A stretch of DNA of 64,000 nucleotides from Embiotoca jacksoni. Lineage: Eukaryota > Chordata > Actinopteri > Embiotocidae. How positions within the stretch are numbered: position 1 is the first letter of the stretch; each line of letters opens with the position of its first letter. Below the pieces are notes generated by a model. It saw only the letters and a program-made list of their open reading frames with translations. It was not told where the DNA came from and made no database searches. Location: positions 13,831,585-13,895,584 of the forward strand of contig JAKOON010000012.1 in the NCBI GenBank assembly GCA_022577435.1, read 5' to 3'. This document shows positions 56,443-64,000 of this stretch, piece after piece. A program made the position numbers and the translations under genes.

Positions 56443-59400
56443 CTGCAGATAAAGGAAAAGAGACCTCAGTACTGAACGTGTGATTTCATTCATAACATCA
56501 CAATTACACATAATAATACAAAAAATGCATCATACAGTTTTAGTGCAAGTCTGATTGAATGCAATACAAAGGTTTAAATTCAATTTATATTTTGACGTCC
56601 ACCACAACCTGTCATGTATATAAAAATGTAACTGATATAAAAAAAAAAAACATTTGCAACTTCCATATACTAAAAGCACACAAGTTCAAGAGCAATCAAC
56701 ATCTAGCAATGGATATTATTTTTCCTTGTGGCTATGTGGAAAACCAATCACTCTTTATTCCCCTCCCAAGCAGTAATAATTCAAAACAGACAAAATGACT
56801 GAAAAGTTGTGAGTCACAAAGCCTCTTGAACATGTGCCCTTTTTGTATTAAAATCCAGCAGCCCACCTGGGAAAGTTACGTATTCTGTATTAATGAATCC
56901 CTGTTGAGAGTTGTGCACTAAAATGCAATGATGCACAAAAAACATACAGACGATGACTTAACTTATTAAAAAAAAAATAATGCCATCACACCACCACTCA
57001 GTCTGTGCGCTGTCATTTGAGTCTAATGAAACGGAACTCCTCAGAGAGTTGTGATGCAATTTGTCCACCAATAATATACCGAGTACTATGAAATCAAAAC
57101 CGGAGGAGAAGCCTTCCCTATTGTTGGATGGTGTTTGAGGGCTGGCAGCTGCATTGTAACAGACTGGTTCATTACTGCATTTCAAATTAGGTGCAGATCC
57201 AAACAAATCCATTTACTTTCACGACGTCGTAAACAAGATGTGTTGCTGACCGTTCCTCAGCGGCAGTTGCTGATGTTATATCGACCTTCCACTGCTGTAA
57301 GCCAGGCAGCCAAGCATGAACTAAACTTGTGCACGCAACAAAATGTCTCCTTTTCTACTGCTCTCTCGTTTTCTCTTGTTATTTTTTATAGCTAGTTTTG
57401 GAGCTGCTTGTGTGACTGAGCCTCAACTTGACAACAGGCCCAGTGAATAATGTCTGTAGCAGGCCAAATGTGGAAAACCAGAAACTCCTCTAGAGACAGC
57501 GAAGAAGAAGGGGCTGTATTTACAGCTTCAAGTTGTAGAGTTTCCAATTATAGGACTGTGAACTGTGCAGTAAATAATTACCCTTTTTCCCAGGTACTGA
57601 GCAGCATGCCAAGATAGTGCTTGAAGTCAGTTGCTACATGAGGCAATTTTGAATACAGCAAACAGAACTTAGAATGTGACCTTGTTAGGAGCTTATGTAA
57701 TCACACAACAGACAATTGTACTGGATCTGCATGCTACACCATGGTTAAATTAAAAGTGAAGGCAAGCTTGTGCAACACAAGAAGTCTTTGTTGGTTTGTG
57801 TAAACAATAACAGCAAACACAGTGGAGAGAAGCAAATAAACCATTTTTGTCATTTTCTATCACTTTACCTTTTCACGTTTCTGACCAATAACATTCGGAC
57901 AGGCAATATCCAAACTGGCCACAACGTAAATATTAAAGGCAATGTCATTGATTTTGCAGGTCTCAAACTGTGCCATGTGCAAACAAAGTGAAGAGTGGAA
58001 AAACAGAGGAAACCTGCGTTCTACTTCGCACTGAAAATGACAACAAATAACAACATGTCTACAGATATGAACAATCAAAACAATAATTACTTGACCCTTA
58101 ATCTGTGGATTTCTGTACATATATCTCAAGACAGAAAACTGTCAGATTTGTGTTGTGTGCTACTGCTGAAAAAAGCCACATTGAAAAGATAGGTGATTAA
58201 CCATGCCTGGCCTTTCCCTCAGGTGCAACAGTTAGCTGCCGGGCTATGTAACACACAAACCATCACTCTTCCTTTCTCTCTCTCTTTGTGCCATTTCAAC
58301 ACGGGCACAATGAGGGGTCCAAAGTGCTATTTCCATGCGGGAATTACATATTTTCAATAAATCACAGTGTGACATCAAGCTGTGTAGTCTTTAAAATGGC
58401 CCTCCTTCCGAAGTCTGGGGAGGAGGATCCATTGGAGAACTAATTATTGGCTGGGCATAACAGAAACTAACAGAGTACATGCTGACACAGTTGTCAATGC
58501 CACCCACCAGCTTAAGCGCAATGCAGTTATACAATGACACTAAAAAGCCTTGACCTGCAATTGTTACTGAAGAAGTGAAACAAATGAAAACTAAATTAGT
58601 TTGACCATTATTCCAGAAGTTGAGCCAACTCTTTGTTTTGTGTTTTAGCATTGACTTTGAAAACAGAGTTTATGGAGGAGAGGAATGAGATGTGCTGCCA
58701 TGGCAACATGTGATACAGAGACAAGGATGGGAGAGAAAACAAATGCAGTGTTATTGCACTGTATACACAATAATGTGAGGAATTAGGCCTTATGAACTAA
58801 AGCCAAGGTCTTTAGTCTCCTACAATCATGTGGAATATCAGAAAAAATGTCAAGGAATTTTCTCATGAACACAAGTGAGGTGGATGAAATGCCACAGACA
58901 AAGCTTAGCCCTGCCAAACTGAACCTCAAATAAAACTAAATCCTTACTTAGATTGCACTGTTGTCAATGTCAGCATGAAAATAGTGAGGGAATGAGGATG
59001 TCATGGGGTGAGTCTACATGAGGAACAGACATCTTTTTTCAAAGCTGGCAGTGAAAAGGATTAGGAGGTGACAGTCTGGGCAAAGTTGGTAAATAATTCT
59101 GTTCCAACCGGTCAAGCCTCAAGTGCTCATGTAAGAAAAATCTAAACTTGAGAACAAAACTCAAACCATGAGCATGAAAACATGCAGCAGCCAAGAAGCA
59201 CTCAATTTGAGTTCATCTTGTACATTTTATGATTTTTCTGCAGCTTCTAAAAGAAACTGCTATTGTACAAAAACAGAAACCTGACATTTCAACAGCATTT
59301 CAAATTTTTGCAATATCATTTTGGGTTATGGCTTGTTTTAAACCAAGAAGCACATTGTGACCTAAGTATGTCTCAAGCAAAAGCAAACAAAGAGATCTTC

Positions 59401-62400
59401 ATCATCTGGCATTCACTGCAGCCCGTTGCTTTGGCAACGGGAGCATCAGGTGAATGGTTGAAAAATGTCATTAACGAAAAAACACCAAGGGGCCTGCTGT
59501 CTTCTCAGACACAAGGAGCTTGTGACTTGGATATCAGACACAAGTCTCCAAGCTAAGTCTCACCTCTATTTGAGATTCCACAAAAACGATATGTTAAATA
59601 CAAGATTATGCCCTAATCTCACGTTGAGAGGTAGGCCAGACTCACTATGGCACTTTCATTTTCATTTTAACTGAGGAGAGCAAAAGGGTAGACGTTTAAG
59701 GCTTCACCGTCAGGCTAAACATGGAACAAGAATTTTTTTTAAATTCTAGAGGACAGACACCATAATTTCAACATGTGAAGGATACATGGTAATTAAAACA
59801 TCTGGCAATTTGACAACTGCTTGCAAAAAATATGCAGTTGATTACAGCTCACTGCAAAAGCCGTTTCTCACTGGAATATGGTGTGAAGTGACAGGGATGT
59901 TAATTTTTACAACACTGTATTATACTTATTACATTCAGCTTTCTTTTCTTTTTTTAAAGCTGGAATATAATTTGTACAGAAAGAAAAGTTCAGAGTACTA
60001 CCTTAAACCCAAAGAATAGCATATGTATTTAAGCAGAATAGACATCTTACCATTTTTAAAATCTAATGCATGTTGGGCTAAAATTGAAGGATTTTACAAG
60101 TGTAGGTAGGACTTGGATTAAAATATATAATTATTTTGTGTCAAAGGGATTCCAAATTCATAGAAAACATCATCTACTATGTGGCCCCATTTTTAGCCAC
60201 TATTATCAGTAACAGTATTTGTTTTGACCGGTCATGCTAATGGAAGATGGAGCTTTAGCAGCCATTCAAAGCTGAAGTTAAATTACTTGACATGAAAAGC
60301 ATTTGATAGATTTGTTCGCAGCCTCTTCAACTAGAAAACAACATTTGTGAAGTATTCAGAGAGCCAGAGCAGGCAGTAAGTTCCCATCTAAAAAAAACCA
60401 TTCATAAATTCGATTGAGGGTTATTCCCAAAAATAAGAAAAAGTCATACAAAAATAAATTTTGTGCAGCTCTATGAAAATACCCTGCAAAGCACTACAAG
60501 TGTGACTCAGACAGAAACCAGGTGTCATGTATCCGTACTGGATCCAAAGTCAACCAAAAATGTCTGAGCAGCTATAGCGTCCCCTGTTATTTGATCAAAG
60601 TAAAAACCCCAGTGGCAAAAGAATGAGTGTGTGTGCCTGGGAACAGTGTGCCAATGACTGCGTGGACAAATGCAGCCTTTCCTTCCACCTCAACACCCTA
60701 CTTCAGCCCTCAAGGCAGCTGTCAGACATTCCTGCCATCTGATTAGTGTGTTACGTAGCAGCGTGCCATAGAGAGGAGAGACACACAGGAATGATGTACC
60801 TCTATTTGTCTAACTCAATGTCTGTCTCCCTCCATCTGTCTCTCCCTCTGTGTTGCACTCTGTCACACTAACTCTCAGTTTCCCTCTTTCTCATTGCATG
60901 AGGTTGTTTATTCACTGTTACTTTTCCTTTTCCTGTCCCACCAGTTCACCATTTGTGTCGCTTTGCCTCTTTGTTTGTCTCTGCCCACCTCTTCTTGTTG
61001 CCACGCTGCTCTTAACCTCTTTGTGTGACAGAATAAAGATCAAACGGAGACGGAGCAGGGAAGACACCTTAAATGTTCCCAGTGATCTTACCAAGTAATC
61101 AACAATTAACTGTCTGCCTTTAGTTCATCGTTAGAAACAGCAAAATAAAGCCTGTTTCTTACAAAGGTGAATCGTGGTCTCTCTGCTGGCCGCCTCTTCG
61201 AAACAAAGATGAAAACAGCAGGGGATAATTAACACACTTACTTTGTACTGACATAAATCATTACAGATGCCCCAGCCGCTGACATTTCATTTTAATAGTT
61301 GCAGTAATAAAGGTCAAATCATCCTATCAATTAATTCCAAGTTTTTCTCTAGCTAGTATGAGTGAAGAATTTTCAAAAAGCATAATTTCCTGAATTGCAC
61401 AGGAAAATGTAAAACAGAGAAATCCTGGTGAATGGTCAGAACATTCATATCCTTCACCCTCTGATGAGTGCACTACTCTTCATACAGTATCATACCATCT
61501 TTTCCCACTGTATCATTCAGTTGCCAGGACCTCCAGATTAGACTGGGTGCCAAAGGCAGGAAAAAAAAAAACTGGAATAAACTAAAAAAAATTGTAATTA
61601 GCTCACACGTGTACCGAGATATGGGGCATTCCTTGATTCCGCCACCATCTCTGCTCTCTGCTTTGTGATTCTGGTATGTTTAGGTAAAGAGAAAAAGACA
61701 AATTATGAAATCAATTTACCTTCGATTCACATTGTATTTAGATGGCTCAACTTTTTGTGTTCTTTGTGTTGTGCTGGTGAACTATAGATGTTTCCAAGAA
61801 AATAATTTACTCTTCACTCATCAAAGCCTTTACTAGCCAAGACTTTTCCGAAGTTTAAATTGTGCAGCCTGATTTTGTGAATCACCGGTTTGGAATGCGG
61901 ATGTAATTACTAAGAATTTAGGAAGGACCTGAGTAGTGGATTTAGGAATAGAAGGCACACTCCAATTCAAAGATTTATTTTCCTTCAACTTCTCTGAGCC
62001 CTCAAATGCATTTTGTCAAACTCCATGTGGGCTGTCACATGACATGCTCTTCATTTTCACAACACCATTTTTTATAAGAAAGACCGTTGGGGTCTTGGTC
62101 ACCTCCATGATAAGGGCTCATTTACTCATTTTGGCCAGCTGGCGAAATTTAGGAAGAGTCCTTGTGATTTATAACTTCCATTTTACAATTATCAAGACTA
62201 CTGTGCTCCTGGTAACACTTCAAGCTATGGTTATATATTGATACCCTGATGTCTACCCACAATTTCATCATAGATGGCTTGGTTTTTGTCCTGTCTGTCT
62301 GTCTTTTGTGCAAGCAGGTTATTGCAACCTAGTTACATTTTCAAGTTTATCCAGTTCTATTGTTTGTATAAATACGTTTTTCCTTGTTTGAAGGAAGTGG

Positions 62401-64000
62401 GTTGGGTGGATGGTTTTATGTAACGACTGACCTGACTGCGAAAGACTCACTTCCGTTTCCACCTGCAAGTTGGAGTTTAAACCCCCTTTTACTGTTGCCA
62501 TGACTATGAAAGGATGCATAACTTTAAGGAAGTAGTAACCAACGCACAGCACAATCTAAGTTGTCATTTTACCCCAAACCATTATCTTTCTAACCAAGTG
62601 TTTTTTGTGCATAAAACTAACCAGGGCGCTAATTTAGGCATCACTACTGTGGGTCGTATTTGATGGTCAGAACAAATGACCTATATGATGGTATGGATTG
62701 GAGGACATGTAATTAAAGGAGGCATAATGCACTTGACCACAGAGTGCCACAGAATGCTGAATAGTTTTTCATAATTTAGATATTTAGGTTGTTAATCGCA
62801 AACAGGCTAAATTTGCCAAATTTGTCAAAAACCTGTCAAAACACTTGGTAATTAAGGTTGGTTAACTGGAGATAGAAGGGCAAAAATGGCAGTTCTATCT
62901 ATTACAAATTCAATTACTACACAAGTGGGCAAAAAGTGAAGAGGTCAGTTTCAAATTCACTGTAGGTCATCTCGGATGGAGCTGACAAAGGCTGGAGCAG
63001 ATAAATAAAGTACTACATTGCTAATAATGAATCACAAAGCTGACAAAACTTGAGACTTAACTCATTATGGTTTGCTTAAAAATGGCTCAAAAGTCAAATT
63101 ATGTATTTCCATATATGCAATACTGTTTATCATCTCATTATATCCTTGAAATACTGCACACTATTTGGCTACAAATGTATTTCTTTGGTATCTGAAGCAG
63201 CATTGTATTTATGTGCCGCACATGCACTCTCTGCACGAACACGCAATACAGACCTAACAGGTTGACTCTAATGGCACCACTTGTTGCATGACTAGTATTG
63301 TTCACATTGCAGGATTTTATTACAGGATATAGCAATAAAGTAGCACTATATAGAACACAGGTCAAGAGTCACAGATTTTCTACCACCTATATCTCTATGT
63401 GCTCACTGAAAAGTGATTCATAGTGTTATGGATGGTAAAATATGTAGGCTAAATGTCAGGCTAAGTTGTTGACCTCTGTTATTTTTGCATTTATCTCCTC
63501 TGTTAAAATACTGTTATGATTCATGTATGAATTGTAAACTATGCTGACCACTTCACAGTCAAATAAAAAGGAATGTTGTACATTAAGAGCTTACAAGCAC
63601 AAGAAAGAGTCGAGTCAGGGTTCTCCCAAATGATCAGTCAACTCTATGGCTTTGAGGGAGCAAACCAAGCTGTGACACATTAACTGTGCATTTACCATGA
63701 GGTCCACAACAGTTATTTGCAGTGTTTGTTGACAAAGTTGTGTATCCCACTTTGCTACAACATCTTGGTCAGATAATGTGGTTTGCTTTACTGAGCAGAG
63801 TATTTCCAATCAGATCTAGTTAAGGACAGGACATCTGTCCTGCTAACCAATCCCACACTGAACTAAACGAAGAAGAAATGTGCATCTCCACTGGTGAAAT
63901 AACAGTGTTACAAGCGATACCATGATTACAGCGAGTTATTAATGTGGATGTGTATTTTGCAAAGCAAAGCACTGAATTTCAAGGTGTTCCTGAACATTTT
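56443..64000 (-). other. csmd3 intron within CUB1 (partial)
   Basis: This 7.6-kb stretch belongs to the intron that splits CUB1 and runs out of the window. I looked on the minus strand for the first half of CUB1 (CGG and NCTW motifs) and found no candidate. No promoter, RNA gene or recognisable transposon was seen. Confidence 0.65.

Noticed and set aside
57860..58129. Possible first half of CUB1, because a VCTW-like string can be read near 57970
   Set aside because: The frame around it has no CGG motif, no SP.FP turn and no LTG-compatible donor; it is a chance match.
1..64000. Search for CRISPR arrays, toxin-antitoxin or other prokaryotic defence loci, tRNA and rRNA genes
   Set aside because: The window is eukaryotic intron-exon sequence. 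No regularly spaced repeats, operon structure or RNA gene signatures were seen.

Overview
The window is vertebrate genomic DNA, most likely from a teleost fish. Every protein-coding signal I can support belongs to one gene on the minus strand. It is a member of the CSMD (CUB and Sushi Multiple Domains) family, and its protein matches CSMD3 better than CSMD1 or CSMD2 as I remember them. The teleost inference rests on three things: the compact introns (0.3-10.7 kb, where the mammalian gene spans over a megabase), the long (TG)n arrays, and relics of Tc1/mariner-like and Harbinger-like DNA transposons of types common in fish.

Nineteen coding exons run from 56442 down to 547. All have GT-AG junctions on the minus strand and compatible phases, and together they give one open frame of about 1,011 codons without a stop. 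In coding order they are: the C-terminal part of CUB1 (56330-56442); sushi 1 (46935-47129); CUB2 in two exons (35996-36236, 27877-27989); a linker exon (26573-26650); sushi 2 in two exons (24974-25061, 24186-24310); CUB3 in three exons (20744-20865, 18007-18110, 17165-17277); sushi 3 (16669-16851); CUB4 in one exon (15650-15976); sushi 4 (14653-14847); CUB5 in two exons (14085-14223, 13039-13226); sushi 5 (8826-9014); CUB6 in two exons (5738-5854, 2092-2307); and sushi 6 (547-735). The start codon, signal peptide and first half of CUB1 should lie above position 64000. The remaining CUB/sushi pairs, the tandem sushi array, the membrane segment and the cytoplasmic tail should lie below position 1.

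The rest is intron with simple repeats and old transposons. These include a Tc1-like relic with recognisable inverted repeats (33762-34757), a Harbinger-like element with perfect 16-bp inverted ends and a TTA target duplication (22557-23652) sitting inside a probable older Tc1-like relic (about 20907-23687), and a truncated fish interspersed repeat (18212-18575).

The most unusual observations are: (1) two decayed copies of the start of the CUB4 exon, with acceptor-like sites, in the intron just upstream of that exon (16151-16330); (2) a Gly/Ser-rich in-frame insertion between the first two cysteines of CUB2; (3) a TCCTC pentanucleotide array of about 109 bp that extends the polypyrimidine tract of the CUB5 acceptor; and (4) the nested transposons. 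I found no second gene, RNA gene, CRISPR array or defence system, and no previously undescribed system.
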